Assembly (NCBI GenBank): GCA_031253625.1
Contig: JAIRVZ010000061.1
Coordinates: 40,865 to 104,864, forward strand
DNA from: Dysgonamonadaceae bacterium
GTDB lineage: Bacteria; Bacteroidota; Bacteroidia; Bacteroidales; Azobacteroidaceae
DNA: 64,000 nucleotides
Direction of reading: 5' to 3'
Position numbers and translations under genes: made by a program. Of this stretch, positions 10,901-18,840 are shown one piece after another. Within the stretch, counting starts at the first letter, position 1. Every line of letters starts with the position of its first letter. The notes beneath the pieces were generated by a model that made no database searches, was not told the DNA's origin, and saw only the letters and a program-made list of their open reading frames with translations.

Positions 10901-11074
10901 ATCCTGGGCACTGGCTCCGGGATAAGCTGTGATAACGGTAAGCTGTCCTAATTCGATTTTAGGGAACAGGTCGACAGCCAACTGTGTGTAGGAATACAAT
11001 CCGATAATGGCAATTCCTACAAATATTAATACTGTGGTAACCGGCTTTTTAACCGATGCTGAGTATAATGACAT
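7943..11074 (-). CDS. RND efflux pump, inner-membrane HAE1/AcrB-type subunit
   Basis: A 1043-residue protein of normal family length. It begins with a transmembrane helix after the typical N-terminus (VKKPVTTVLIFVGIAIIGL) and has the duplicated RND layout: two large periplasmic loops and two blocks of membrane helices at about 335-555 and 855-1020. The segment GMVVDDTIVVLENV in helix 4 carries the paired aspartates of the proton relay. It is the proton-driven pump of a tripartite system with the MFP gene upstream (25-nt gap) and the TolC gene further upstream. Substrate not deducible; hydrophobic drugs, bile salts or detergents are usual for the family. Confidence 0.95.
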   Translation of the reverse strand: MSLYSASVKKPVTTVLIFVGIAIIGLYSYTQLAVDLFPKIELGQLTVITAYPGASAQDIETNVTRPIENVLNSVENLKKITSQSRDNMSLVTLEFNYGTNMDIATNDARDKLDLVKSSLPDEVTNPILFKFSMDMIPVVIYSATATTSVNSLYKILDERIANPLNRVSGVGAVSIAGAPQRQIQVNISPSKLESFNLTVEQIANVIKMENLNVPAGSFDIGTETYALRIEGEFKDSGQLLDIIVANRGGRNIFLSDVASVNDTIQSRIQETYTNGVKGATIVVQKQSGANTVSIARKVNELLPELQKTLPPDIKLNLIMDTSTFIENSVNNLTETIVLIIFFITIVTIFFLGRWRPTFIVIIAIPISLVAAFIYLMGTGGTLNIISLSSIAIAIGMVVDDTIVVLENVTTHIERGSMPKEAAVYATNEVGVAVIASTLTIIAVFFPMTMATGLAGVMFGQLGWVVTIMVVASLIAALSLTPVLCAQMLRQTNTQGKLFDKLYAPIKRFLDRLDVAYAKLVGVAVRNRWKTFVMSLISFFVIVIAAIFIIKFDFMPASDNSMITVQVYLPTGTRMEVARATAMRIDQTIEEKYPEIRVRSFSVGQADQNNTYAAMQANASNLISYRLRCVDVNERHRSIYVIADELRKDLRSMPELYKFIVTPGGGGGLFGSGASTVDVEIFGFDLAVTDRIATELKDRLSNVKGLRDLNISRQDYRAEFQVEFDREKLAENGLNSATAATFIRNRIAGLISSKFREDGDEYDIIVQYDERYRQSLETIENIIVYNNMGTPIRVKELGVVVETSSLPQIDRQNRERIVKVQGSLFKRALSEVVADINTNISQMREEGKIPSEIGINIGGSYADQQETNSDLVLLMLLCILLVYIVMAAQFESLTYPFIIILSILFGLSGVLLALMLTGKPLSLMAMIGLVMLIGIVVKNGIVLIDYINLNRERGMSIDKAVISGGKSRLRPILMTTITAILGMLPLAIPRGVGSEMWQPMAIAIIGGLTLSTILTLVYVPSLYSIFGANGVKRKRKKFRKMYSK

Positions 11075-11099
11075 ATTCTAAATAATTATGAATTATGAA

Positions 11100-12113
11100 T
11101 TATTGAATTATCTCAACCGGAGTACCATCAATCAAACGGGCTTGTCCGGCAGTTACGACTACATCACCGGCATTCAATCCCGACAGGATTTCTTGGTTTT
11201 TGCCCAAACGTTGACCTAATTCAACTCTGTTGTATTTTGCTACACTGTCTACTACCGTGAATATAAATCTATCGTTTGACCCGGTTTGTTTTTGGACGGC
11301 CATATCAGGAACAACTATCCTTTTTTCCGAACCGAAATTCAACGTTACACGGGCAAACATTCCCGGACGCACACGCATGTTGGGGTTGTTGATGCCGATT
11401 TCTACTCCAAAAGTATGTGTCGACGCATCGACGGTAGGATATATCAAATTGACTTTTCCGGTGAAAATTTCGTCGCCATATACATCTAATTGAAGGGTAA
11501 CAGGCATTCCTTTTTGTACTTTGGTAAAATATGATTCCGACACATAGACAAGCACTTTCAAAGGATTAAGCTGCTGAACGGTCAGAATCGGCATTCCTGC
11601 ACCAAGGTCTCCATTGTCGAAATTCCGAGCGGTAACAACACCATTGATAGGACTTCTCAGGCGAGTGTTTTCTTCTATGTTTTTGATGGCAGAGGTTAAA
11701 ACATCAATTTGTGTTTTAACTTGATCGACCGTTTGTTGAGGAATACCACCCACTTTCAATAATTCTTCAAAACGGGCATAATCTCTTTTGAGGTTTACCA
11801 ATTGCAGGTTTTGTTGTGCAAGCATAGCTGTATCCATTTGTACGAGCACTTGTCCTCGAGACACGTTGTTGCCAACTTCAACAAAAATCTTTTCAATACG
11901 GCCGGGGATAGTGGGTGTAATTTGATTAATCACATCAGCTTTTACAGTGGCTGTATAGGTCGACGTTTGTTCCACATCTTTTAATTCGGCTGTTGTTACG
12001 GTTACTTTAACTCTTTCGGTTTCGTTTTTACTCTCCTCTCTTTTTCCACATGCAACAACTAAGATGCACAAAGCAAAGAGGGGCATTAACCTGAATAATT
12101 TTTTTGTTTTCAT
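11100..12113 (-). CDS. RND efflux periplasmic adaptor (MFP) lipoprotein
   Basis: A 337-residue membrane-fusion protein. The N-terminus has an SpII lipobox (ILVVAC, Cys at about residue 22), so it is anchored to the inner membrane. A biotinyl/lipoyl-like half (PTIPGRIEKIFVEVGNNVSR), an alpha-hairpin at about 95-145, the second lipoyl half (RSPINGVVTARNFDNGD) and beta-barrel and membrane-proximal domains follow in order. It bridges the RND pump encoded downstream and the TolC-like channel encoded upstream. A long inverted repeat separates it from the TolC gene, which may partly uncouple expression. Confidence 0.93.
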   Translation of the reverse strand: MKTKKLFRLMPLFALCILVVACGKREESKNETERVKVTVTTAELKDVEQTSTYTATVKADVINQITPTIPGRIEKIFVEVGNNVSRGQVLVQMDTAMLAQQNLQLVNLKRDYARFEELLKVGGIPQQTVDQVKTQIDVLTSAIKNIEENTRLRSPINGVVTARNFDNGDLGAGMPILTVQQLNPLKVLVYVSESYFTKVQKGMPVTLQLDVYGDEIFTGKVNLIYPTVDASTHTFGVEIGINNPNMRVRPGMFARVTLNFGSEKRIVVPDMAVQKQTGSNDRFIFTVVDSVAKYNRVELGQRLGKNQEILSGLNAGDVVVTAGQARLIDGTPVEIIQ

Positions 12114-12127
12114 ATTTTTTGTGTTTT

Positions 12128-12237
12128 AACCCCTAAATCCCCTAAAGGGGACTTTGGTGCAGTTATTTTATTATTTTACTTTTAATTAAACCAAGGTCTA
12201 TCACTCACTAAAGTCCCCTTTAGGGGATTTAGGGGTT
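12128..12237. repeat. Long intergenic inverted repeat, CCCCTAAATCCCC family (copy 1)
   Basis: Arms 12128-12155 and 12210-12237 are perfect 28-bp reverse complements around a 54-nt centre. Each arm also contains an internal small palindrome (CCCCTTTAGGGG type). The right arm abuts the stop codon of the TolC gene. It lies between tolC-like and MFP genes inside one operon, so a transcript would carry a very stable hairpin. Same family at 15306-15402 and 54196-54267. Confidence 0.9.
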
Positions 12238-13590
12238 TTATTCTGTCCCTAATGTTTTAACCAAATCGGCTTTTGAATTTAAATAAGTTGCAATCGCTTG
12301 TCGACGAGCAAGTTGTGCCTGTGTGAGTGCTAATGAAGCACTTTGTAGTTCAAGGATTGTTCCCATTCCTGTATCGTAACGTTTCATAGAAATATCATAT
12401 CCTTTTTGAGCCAAATCTTCGTTGCTCTTTGCCGCTTCCGCTTGCTTTAGTGCTTTATCCATATTGTTAAGCGCAGTGCGTACTTGCAGATTCAAAGACT
12501 CTTCCAAATAATCGCGTTGAATGGCAAGCTGGGTTATTTGAACTTTTGTTTGCTTTTCTTTGGCAATATTTGTAAAAATTCCGGTCAAAGGAACACTCAG
12601 TTGTAATCCGGCCAACAGCCCTTGGCTAAACCAAGCCTGACTTGCCGGTGAAGGTTGCTGCGTAATAAAATTAAGTCCAGCCTTATTCCCTGTACCGGCA
12701 TATGTGTAAGATCCGAAAGCCGCAAGCGTTGGCATCCGTTGAGTACGCTGTAAGGAAAGTGCCTTTTGTAGTTGTCTTTGTTGGATTTCTAGTTGTTTGA
12801 GGTCGGTGTTTGCATCTAACGAGAAATTACTAAAAGCATTCGAATTTTCAATACTGCTTTCGTAATTAATAAGATTCCCGGAAATTTCTATCGGTTGTGT
12901 GATTTCCAGTCCCATCAATATTTTCAAATACATTTTTGCCTGTTCTATGCCATTTTCTACTTCCATAAGACTGGGTTGTAGATTTTTCATCTGAACTTCG
13001 GCAGAAATAACATCAAATTCCGAACTCAAACCAACTTCAAAACGTTTTTTCGCTTGTTGATAAACATCTTCCGCAAGCGCATAGCCGCCTTGTAGTGTTT
13101 TATACGAATCTTGTGCAAGCAAAACACCATAATATGCTTTTGAAACATCGTTTCGCAATGTGATTTTTGATGCGTGCGCTTTTTCAACAGCCAATTGCAT
13201 ATCAAGCGTTGTCATTTGGATAGTCCTCCAAAGTGCAGGAGCAAACAATGGCAAGCCTAAAGATAAACTTGCAGAAGCATTGAAGTCAGTTGGCAATGGT
13301 ATAACCATTCCTGCAAAACTCGTTGACATAGGCGTAAGAAATTTTGCATATTGCCCCGAAGCATTTAACGAGGGAAGAACATTGTACCATGCACTTTTTT
13401 TCGAATAATCAACTCTCTGAATTTCCTTTTCTGCAACTTTAATTATTGGATTATCACTCAAAGCAATTTCTATTGCCTTATCTAAAGTGAGTTGAAGTGG
13501 AGTTTGCGTTGCCTCTTGTGCCTTACTTATGAAAGGCGTTGCTGCAACAATTAATACCCATAAAATCTTTTTACCTAAACTAACTTTCAT
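12238..13590 (-). CDS. TolC-family outer-membrane efflux protein
   Basis: A 450-residue protein with signal peptide (residues 1-24) and two outer-membrane-efflux-protein repeats of long alpha-helices: the first from about residue 33 (LDKAIEIALSDNPIIKVAEKEI), the second in the C-terminal half ending SKADLVKTLGTE. The motif DNPIIKVAE and the ALTQAQLARRQAIA helix are typical. It forms the outer-membrane channel of the tripartite pump encoded by the next two genes. TetR gene lies 14 nt upstream on the same strand. Confidence 0.92.
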   Translation of the reverse strand: MKVSLGKKILWVLIVAATPFISKAQEATQTPLQLTLDKAIEIALSDNPIIKVAEKEIQRVDYSKKSAWYNVLPSLNASGQYAKFLTPMSTSFAGMVIPLPTDFNASASLSLGLPLFAPALWRTIQMTTLDMQLAVEKAHASKITLRNDVSKAYYGVLLAQDSYKTLQGGYALAEDVYQQAKKRFEVGLSSEFDVISAEVQMKNLQPSLMEVENGIEQAKMYLKILMGLEITQPIEISGNLINYESSIENSNAFSNFSLDANTDLKQLEIQQRQLQKALSLQRTQRMPTLAAFGSYTYAGTGNKAGLNFITQQPSPASQAWFSQGLLAGLQLSVPLTGIFTNIAKEKQTKVQITQLAIQRDYLEESLNLQVRTALNNMDKALKQAEAAKSNEDLAQKGYDISMKRYDTGMGTILELQSASLALTQAQLARRQAIATYLNSKADLVKTLGTE

Positions 13591-13604
13591 ACCTATTTTT
13601 GATT

Positions 13605-14222
13605 TTAATTACTTGTTTCTTTTAATTTATCTATTATTTCGTCGATTAATCTGTTTCCTTCGGGAGTTGCAATTCCGCGGGTAAAATTCAATATGATGGC
13701 TTCAAAGAATTTGCTGATGGAGAATTTGTCGGTAGGGAAAAAATCATCTTCCATCAACATCCTGAACTGCGCTTTAAGCAGCCACATCAGGATTTCGGAA
13801 TTTATATCGTTTCTTAATAAACCTTGTTCAATTCCTTTTTCAAATAATGGGATAAATACATTCGAGTCTTCTTTTTGCTTGTTTTCAATATTTTGAAAAA
13901 GACGTGGATGATATTTCCTTAAATCATGTATCACCGATTTGTTTAGCTTGTGCCGGTCGTTTAAGTGTTTTGCATAAATACGCATCATGGCATCGATTAC
14001 ATTTTCCGAATCGCTAACCAACTTTTTCATTTCAATGCCCGTGTCTTTGAAACTTTTTTCCATACAGGCTTCAAGAAGTTCTTCTTTGTCCTTGAACACT
14101 TCATATAGTGTCCTTTTGGAAATACCTATATGACTTGCAATATCCGACATCGTCATACTCTTGATTCCTTTTTGAAAAAAGAGTCGCGATGCTTCCTCGA
14201 TAATTCGTTCTTTTAATTCCAT
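13605..14222 (-). CDS. TetR/AcrR-family transcriptional regulator
   Basis: A 205-residue protein with an N-terminal TetR helix-turn-helix (residues about 7-54: MTMSDIASHIGISKRTLYEVFKDKEEL style) and an all-helical ligand-binding half. It is the first gene of the efflux operon, 14 nt upstream of the TolC gene, so it is probably a repressor that autoregulates the operon and is released by a pump substrate. The 160-nt spacer to the divergent DUF177 gene must hold its promoter; a TTACTTTGC string about 40 nt upstream of the start is a near match to the Bacteroidota -7 element. Confidence 0.92.
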   Translation of the reverse strand: MELKERIIEEASRLFFQKGIKSMTMSDIASHIGISKRTLYEVFKDKEELLEACMEKSFKDTGIEMKKLVSDSENVIDAMMRIYAKHLNDRHKLNKSVIHDLRKYHPRLFQNIENKQKEDSNVFIPLFEKGIEQGLLRNDINSEILMWLLKAQFRMLMEDDFFPTDKFSISKFFEAIILNFTRGIATPEGNRLIDEIIDKLKETSN

Positions 14223-14383
14223 TTATTTGCGCAGACAAGTGAAAAAGAAAAATGCTTTTGAAAAACAGCCGCAAAGTAAATGAAAACTTTTGAAACAAAA
14301 AAAGTTTTTCAGTTTTATTTAGAAAATATTTTCATGTATTAATCTTATGTATGCCTACCATCTGTAAATTATTTTAAAGTAGC

Positions 14384-14416
14384 TTGCTATTTTTCCATTG
14401 TTTTTTCGTACCTTTG
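14384..14416 (+). promoter_or_regulatory. Promoter of DUF177-rpmF operon
   Basis: TTG at 14384-14386 and TACCTTTG at 14409-14416 match the Bacteroidota -33/-7 consensus with a 22-nt spacer. Its position rules out any translation start upstream of about 14420 and supports the GTG start at 14444. Confidence 0.7.
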
Positions 14417-14443
14417 CAGGCTGTTACTAAAAATAACCATAAA

Positions 14444-15031
14444 GTGGGAAAGTTTGATCCGTATAAAGTTGATTTAAAAAACATGTCTGCTGATGTTCAA
14501 ACATTTGAATATAAGTTAGATAATATTTTCTTTTCCAACATCGGAGGTGACGAAATTCAAAAAGGGAAACTCATTGTAAATTTGACGGTGAAAAAACTCC
14601 CGATAATGTTTGAATTTGATTTCCACATCGAAGGAACAATTACTATCCCTTGTGATAGATGTCTTGATGATATGGATTTAACTGTTGATACAAACAACAG
14701 ATTGATAGTAAAACTTGGCAAGGAGTATGCCGAAGAAAGCGACGAAATCATTATTATTCCGGAAGAAGAAGGGGAAATTAATCTCGCATGGTTCATATAT
14801 GAATTTATTGTGTTGACCATTCCCATTAAACACGTTCATGCTCCCGGAAAATGCAACAAAACGATGACGACCAAGCTGAAAAAGCATTCACCTAAAGGCA
14901 GTAGCGACGACGATGATGATTTTGATTCTGTAGGTGCAGATGAAGATATAATTATCACCGACGAGGAGGACAAAGAAACAGATCCCCGCTGGGATGCCTT
15001 GAAAGGTTTAATTGAAGATAATAATAATTAA
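14444..15031 (+). CDS. DUF177 (YceD-like) protein
   Basis: A 195-residue protein if the GTG at 14444 is used; this gives VGKFDPYKVDLKNM at the N-terminus, matching the usual Bacteroidales start, and lies about 25 nt after the promoter. An ATG at 14384 is in frame but falls inside the promoter. The core has CDRCLDD and a late Cys (HAPGKCNKTM), consistent with the zinc-binding cysteine pattern of the family. The C-terminus is highly acidic (DDDDDFDSVGADED). Known: YceD genes precede rpmF, and the family is linked with 23S rRNA accumulation. Here rpmF follows after 11 nt, the conserved order. Confidence 0.88.
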   Translation: MGKFDPYKVDLKNMSADVQTFEYKLDNIFFSNIGGDEIQKGKLIVNLTVKKLPIMFEFDFHIEGTITIPCDRCLDDMDLTVDTNNRLIVKLGKEYAEESDEIIIIPEEEGEINLAWFIYEFIVLTIPIKHVHAPGKCNKTMTTKLKKHSPKGSSDDDDDFDSVGADEDIIITDEEDKETDPRWDALKGLIEDNNN

Positions 15032-15042
15032 AATAAAACAAA

Positions 15043-15228
15043 ATGGCACATCCTAAACGAAGAACAGGTAAGGCGAGAAAAGCCAAAAGAAGAACGCACG
15101 ATGTTGCAACATTGCCAACAATGGCAATTTGTGCAAATTGTGGAGCATGGCACATTTATCACACAGTGTGTGGCGAATGTGGATACTACAGAGGTAAGTT
15201 AGCAATTGAAAAAGTTGCAGCAGTTTAA
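15043..15228 (+). CDS. rpmF: 50S ribosomal protein L32
   Basis: A 61-residue protein of standard length. The basic N-terminus (MAHPKRRTGKARKAKRRTH) is followed by a four-cysteine zinc ribbon: CANC and CGEC. It follows the DUF177 gene by 11 nt and precedes fabH, the order yceD-rpmF-fabH widespread in bacteria. A short hairpin (CCCTAAAGAATTTTAGGG followed by T-run at about 15269-15296) lies after the stop and may act as a terminator. Confidence 0.98.
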   Translation: MAHPKRRTGKARKAKRRTHDVATLPTMAICANCGAWHIYHTVCGECGYYRGKLAIEKVAAV

Positions 15229-15268
15229 CGAAAAGTAGTTCCAATGAATGCTTTTTCAAAAGAAATAG

Positions 15269-15297
15269 CCCTAAAGAATTTTAGGGCATTTTTTTTA
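15269..15297 (+). terminator. Rho-independent terminator after rpmF
   Basis: GCCCTAAA and TTTAGGGC form an 8-bp stem around a short AGAAT-type loop and are followed by a run of T residues (ATTTTTTTT), 40-70 nt past the rpmF stop. Confidence 0.75.
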
Positions 15298-15305
15298 AGA
15301 TTGGC

Positions 15306-15402
15306 AACCCCTAAATCCCCTAAAGGGGACTTCAGTTTCTAAAAAAACTAAGACATCTACGGTCTATCACACTCTCAAGTCCCCTTTAGGGGATTTAGGG
15401 GT
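15306..15402. repeat. Long intergenic inverted repeat, CCCCTAAATCCCC family (copy 2)
   Basis: Left arm 15306-15332 and right arm 15377-15402 are reverse complements over about 26 bp and nearly identical in sequence to the arms at 12128-12237. The inner side of the right arm carries GGTCTATCAC, also present in copy 1, so the copies share more than the stem. It lies between rpmF and fabH. Confidence 0.9.
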
Positions 15403-15420
15403 AATAAAAAAACAAAGAAA

Positions 15421-16428
15421 ATGGATAAAATCAATGCAGTTATAACAGGTGTTGCAGGATATGTTCCCAACTATGTGATGACTAATGAGGAGATTTCTCA
15501 AATAGTAGATACTTCCGATGAGTGGATAATGAGTCGTATCGGTATCAAAGAGAGAAGAATCCTGAAAAAAGAAGAAGGAGTTGGGGTTTCTCACATGGCA
15601 ATAAAAGCCGTAGAGGAATTGATGAGAAAAACCAGCTTGAACCCATTGGAAGTTAATGCTGTTGTTTTTGCTACAACAACGCCCGATTACATGATGCCCA
15701 ATGCCGCTTCATTAGTATCTACTCATTTGGGTATGAAAAATGCCTTCGGATTCGACCTGAGTGCTGCGTGTAGCGGATTTATTTTTGGTTTGGAAGTGGG
15801 TTCCGGATTGATTACTTCAGGCAGACACAAAAAAGTGATTGTCATTGCAGGCGACATGTTATCTTCAATAACCAATTATGAAGACAGAAATACTGCTCCT
15901 ATTTTTGGAGACGGTTGTGGAGCTGTGTTGCTCGAACCTACAACCGAAAATATTGGGATAATAGATGCTGTTTTGAGAAGTGAAGCAGTTGGTGGAATTA
16001 GCCATTTGAGTATAAAAGCGGGCGGTTCGGCCAATCCGGCTTCACACGAAACGGTCGATAACAACGAGCATAAAATCTATCAAGAAGGAAAGGTCGTATT
16101 CAAACACGCTGTTTCTAACATGTCGGATTCATGTGTTGAAATAATGAAGAGAAATTATTTGACACCCGAAGATGTGCAGTGGGTTATTCCCCATCAGGCA
16201 AATTTGCGTATCATTGATGCAGTAACCAGACGATTGGAAGTTTCTTTCTCCGAAAAAGTGATGATTAACATCGAAAAATACGGCAATACAAGTGCTGCAT
16301 CTATTCCTCTTTGTTTATGGGATTATGAATCTAAGTTGAAGAAAGGCGACAATATGGTCTTAACTGCTTTTGGTGCCGGTTTCACTTGGGGAGCAGTTTA
16401 TCTAAAATGGGGTTACGACCCTAAATAA
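15421..16428 (+). CDS. fabH: Beta-ketoacyl-ACP synthase III
   Basis: A 335-residue thiolase-fold enzyme. The catalytic triad is visible: Cys in DLSAACSGF (about residue 120), His in VIPHQANLR (about 260) and Asn in KYGNTSAAS (about 290). The C-terminal glycine-rich FGAGFTWG block is present. FabH condenses acetyl- or branched acyl-CoA with malonyl-ACP to start type II fatty-acid synthesis in the cytoplasm. It lies downstream of yceD-rpmF and upstream of era and der, with an inverted repeat on each side. Confidence 0.96.
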   Translation: MDKINAVITGVAGYVPNYVMTNEEISQIVDTSDEWIMSRIGIKERRILKKEEGVGVSHMAIKAVEELMRKTSLNPLEVNAVVFATTTPDYMMPNAASLVSTHLGMKNAFGFDLSAACSGFIFGLEVGSGLITSGRHKKVIVIAGDMLSSITNYEDRNTAPIFGDGCGAVLLEPTTENIGIIDAVLRSEAVGGISHLSIKAGGSANPASHETVDNNEHKIYQEGKVVFKHAVSNMSDSCVEIMKRNYLTPEDVQWVIPHQANLRIIDAVTRRLEVSFSEKVMINIEKYGNTSAASIPLCLWDYESKLKKGDNMVLTAFGAGFTWGAVYLKWGYDPK

Positions 16429-16504
16429 GTGAAAAATGAAAAACGAAAAGTGAAAAATTAATGACTCTTTACTTTTCGTTTTTCACTTTTCGTTTTTCAC
16501 TTTT
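16427..16504. repeat. Intergenic inverted repeat of GTGAAAAACGAAAA units
   Basis: The left arm (16427-16458) and right arm (about 16470-16504) are each built from tandem GTGAAAAA(C/T)GAAAA units in opposite orientation, forming a hairpin of roughly 25-30 bp with few mismatches. It fills the fabH-era gap, starting at the fabH stop and ending at the era start. Different sequence family from the flanking repeats. Confidence 0.85.
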
Positions 16505-16506
16505 TT

Positions 16507-17388
16507 ATGCATAAATCAGGTTTTGTAAATATCGTCGGAAATCCTAATGTAGGAAAATCTACATTGATGAATCAGTTGGTGGGAGAAAAAGTGTCTATCA
16601 TTACCTCGAAGGCACAAACAACCCGCCATCGCATCATGGGTATTGTCAATACCGAAGATATGCAGATTGTATATTCGGATACTCCCGGAGTATTGCGTCC
16701 GAATTACAAGTTACAGGAGAGCATGCTCAATTTTTCGGAATCGGCTTTAGATGATGCAGACGTATTGATATATGTAACCGATATGGTTGAGAAAATTGAA
16801 AAAAACGATTTTTTCTTACAGAAAGTACAAAACACAAAAACTCCGGTTCTTTTGGCAATCAACAAAATTGACCTTACCGACCAGCAAGGACTCGAAAAAT
16901 ATGTCGAAGAATTATCCGGACTTTTGCCCAATGCCGAAATTATTCCTATTTCCGCACAAAACAAGTTCAATATCGATTACTTGAAAAAGAGGATTGAAGA
17001 ATTACTCCCGGAATCTCCACCTTATTTCGAAAAAGATGCACTGACTGATAAACCCGCTCGTTTTTTTGTAACCGAAATTATCAGAGAAAAAATATTCCTT
17101 TACTATCAGAAAGAAGTGCCTTACTCTACTGAGGTGGTTGTCGAACTTTTCAAGGAAGATGATAAAATGATTCATATCAAATCATTGATTATCGTTGAAA
17201 GAGAATCGCAAAAAGGAATCATTATCGGAGATAAAGGATTAGCTATAAAAAAAGTCGGCTCGATGGCGCGCAAAGACCTCGAACGATTTTTTGAGAAAAA
17301 AATATTCCTCGAATTGTTTGTTAAAGTCGAAAAAGACTGGAGAAACAGGGATAATTTATTGAGGAACTTTGGATATAAATTAGAATAA
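16507..17388 (+). CDS. era: GTPase Era
   Basis: A 293-residue GTPase. G1 is GNPNVGKST (about residue 11), the switch region has TTRHRIMG, G3 is DTPG, G4 is NKID and G5 is ISAQN. A C-terminal KH domain (about 205-285) contains GIIIGDKG, the RNA-binding GXXG-type loop. Era binds the 3' end of 16S rRNA and aids 30S maturation. It precedes der, another ribosome-assembly GTPase, with an inverted repeat between them. Confidence 0.97.
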   Translation: MHKSGFVNIVGNPNVGKSTLMNQLVGEKVSIITSKAQTTRHRIMGIVNTEDMQIVYSDTPGVLRPNYKLQESMLNFSESALDDADVLIYVTDMVEKIEKNDFFLQKVQNTKTPVLLAINKIDLTDQQGLEKYVEELSGLLPNAEIIPISAQNKFNIDYLKKRIEELLPESPPYFEKDALTDKPARFFVTEIIREKIFLYYQKEVPYSTEVVVELFKEDDKMIHIKSLIIVERESQKGIIIGDKGLAIKKVGSMARKDLERFFEKKIFLELFVKVEKDWRNRDNLLRNFGYKLE

Positions 17389-17392
17389 TAAT

Positions 17393-17494
17393 GGGAGTTA
17401 CAGGGAGTTACAGGGAGTTACACGAAGTTAAAAGAATATTTTTTCTTCGTGTAACTCCCTGTAGCTTCGTGTAGCTTCGTGTAACTTCGTGTTA
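17393..17494. repeat. Intergenic inverted repeat of GGGAGTTACA decamers (copy 1)
   Basis: The left arm (17393-17437) is about four tandem decamers (GGGAGTTACA three times, then CGAAGTTAAA). The right arm (17443-17494) is about five decamers in the opposite orientation (TGTAACTCCC, TGTAGCTTCG twice, TGTAACTTCG). The arms can pair with register choice because both are tandem. It fills the era-der gap and runs to the der start codon. Related copy at 22326-22416. Confidence 0.88.
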
Positions 17495-18807
17495 TGAGTA
17501 ATTTAGTAGCAATAGTAGGTCGTCCCAACGTGGGAAAATCCACTTTATTTAATCGTTTGACGCAAACCCGTCAGGCAATTGTGAACGAAGAAGCCGGAAC
17601 TACCCGCGATCGCCAATATGGCAAAGCTGAATGGTTAGGGACAGAATTTTCTGTAGTCGACACAGGAGGCTGGGTGGTAAATTCGGATGATGTTTTTGAA
17701 GAAGAAATCAACAAGCAGGTGCAAATTGCTATCGATGAGGCCGATATTACTATGTTTGTGGTAGATGTAATGAACGGACTTACCGACTTGGATTTGTTCG
17801 TGGCAGATATTTTGCGTCGCACATCTAAGACCATTATCGTCGTTGCCAACAAAGCCGATAATTTTGAATTGCATCATCAAGCGGCCGAATTCTATTCTTT
17901 GGGATTGGGCGAACCATATTGTATTTCTGCTGTCAATGGCTCCGGAACCGGAGATTTATTGGATATGGTGGTTTCTAAATTCTCAGACAAACAGACAGAA
18001 GTACTCGAAAAAGAACTGCCTAAAATTGCGATAGTCGGTCGTCCGAATGCAGGAAAATCTTCATTAGTAAATGCTTTTATTGGAGAAGAACGCAACATTG
18101 TTACCGAAATTGCCGGAACTACCCGCGACTCCATTTACACCGAATACGATAAATTCGGATTGAATTTTTATTTGATAGATACTGCCGGAATCCGCAAAAA
18201 AGGAAAAGTAAGCGAAGATTTGGAATATTATTCCGTGATTCGTTCCATTCGCTCCATCGAAAATGCTGATGTGTGTATCTTGATGATAGATGCCACGAGA
18301 GGTATTGAGGCGCAGGATATGAACATTTTTTCTCTGATTCAGAAGAACAGAAAAGGATTGGTAATTGTTGTCAACAAATGGGATTTGGTCGAAAACAAAG
18401 ACCAAAAAGTAATTAAAACTTTTGAAAATGCTATCCTCGAACGAATTGCACCTTTTGTCGATGTGCCGATTATTTTTGCATCTGCATTGACGAAACAACG
18501 CATTTTCAAGATTTTAGAAACTGCTAAAGAAGTATACGATACACGAAAAACCAAAATTTCGACACATAAACTCAACGAAACGTTGCTGCCGATTATCGAA
18601 AACACGCCTCCGCCTTCAAACAAGGGCAAAGTGGTGAAAATCAAATATATTACACAACTTCCGAATACTTCGATTCCAAGTTTTGTATTCTTTTGTAATT
18701 TACCTCAATGGGTTAAAGAACCATACAAACGATTTTTAGAAAACCAAATCCGTAAACACTGGAATTTGAAAGGCACACCGATTAATATCTTTATGAGGGA
18801 GAAATAA
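17494..18807 (+). CDS. der: GTPase Der (EngA)
   Basis: A 437-residue protein with two tandem GTPase domains and a C-terminal KH-like domain, the diagnostic Der layout. Domain 1 has [12 protein letters not shown] (residue 8), DTGG and NKAD; domain 2 has [12 protein letters not shown] (about residue 180), DTAG and NKWD. The C-terminus ([12 protein letters not shown]) is typical. Der acts in 50S subunit assembly. The start is the ATG directly after the decamer repeat. Confidence 0.97.
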   Translation: MSNLVAIVGRPNVGKSTLFNRLTQTRQAIVNEEAGTTRDRQYGKAEWLGTEFSVVDTGGWVVNSDDVFEEEINKQVQIAIDEADITMFVVDVMNGLTDLDLFVADILRRTSKTIIVVANKADNFELHHQAAEFYSLGLGEPYCISAVNGSGTGDLLDMVVSKFSDKQTEVLEKELPKIAIVGRPNAGKSSLVNAFIGEERNIVTEIAGTTRDSIYTEYDKFGLNFYLIDTAGIRKKGKVSEDLEYYSVIRSIRSIENADVCILMIDATRGIEAQDMNIFSLIQKNRKGLVIVVNKWDLVENKDQKVIKTFENAILERIAPFVDVPIIFASALTKQRIFKILETAKEVYDTRKTKISTHKLNETLLPIIENTPPPSNKGKVVKIKYITQLPNTSIPSFVFFCNLPQWVKEPYKRFLENQIRKHWNLKGTPINIFMREK

Positions 18808-18840
18808 ATTATCTTTTACGGTGTTATTTTTTATTTCGTT

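Noticed and set aside
14384..14443. Upstream in-frame ATG of the DUF177 gene
   Set aside because: It overlaps the -33/-7 promoter; the GTG at 14444 gives the usual family N-terminus.
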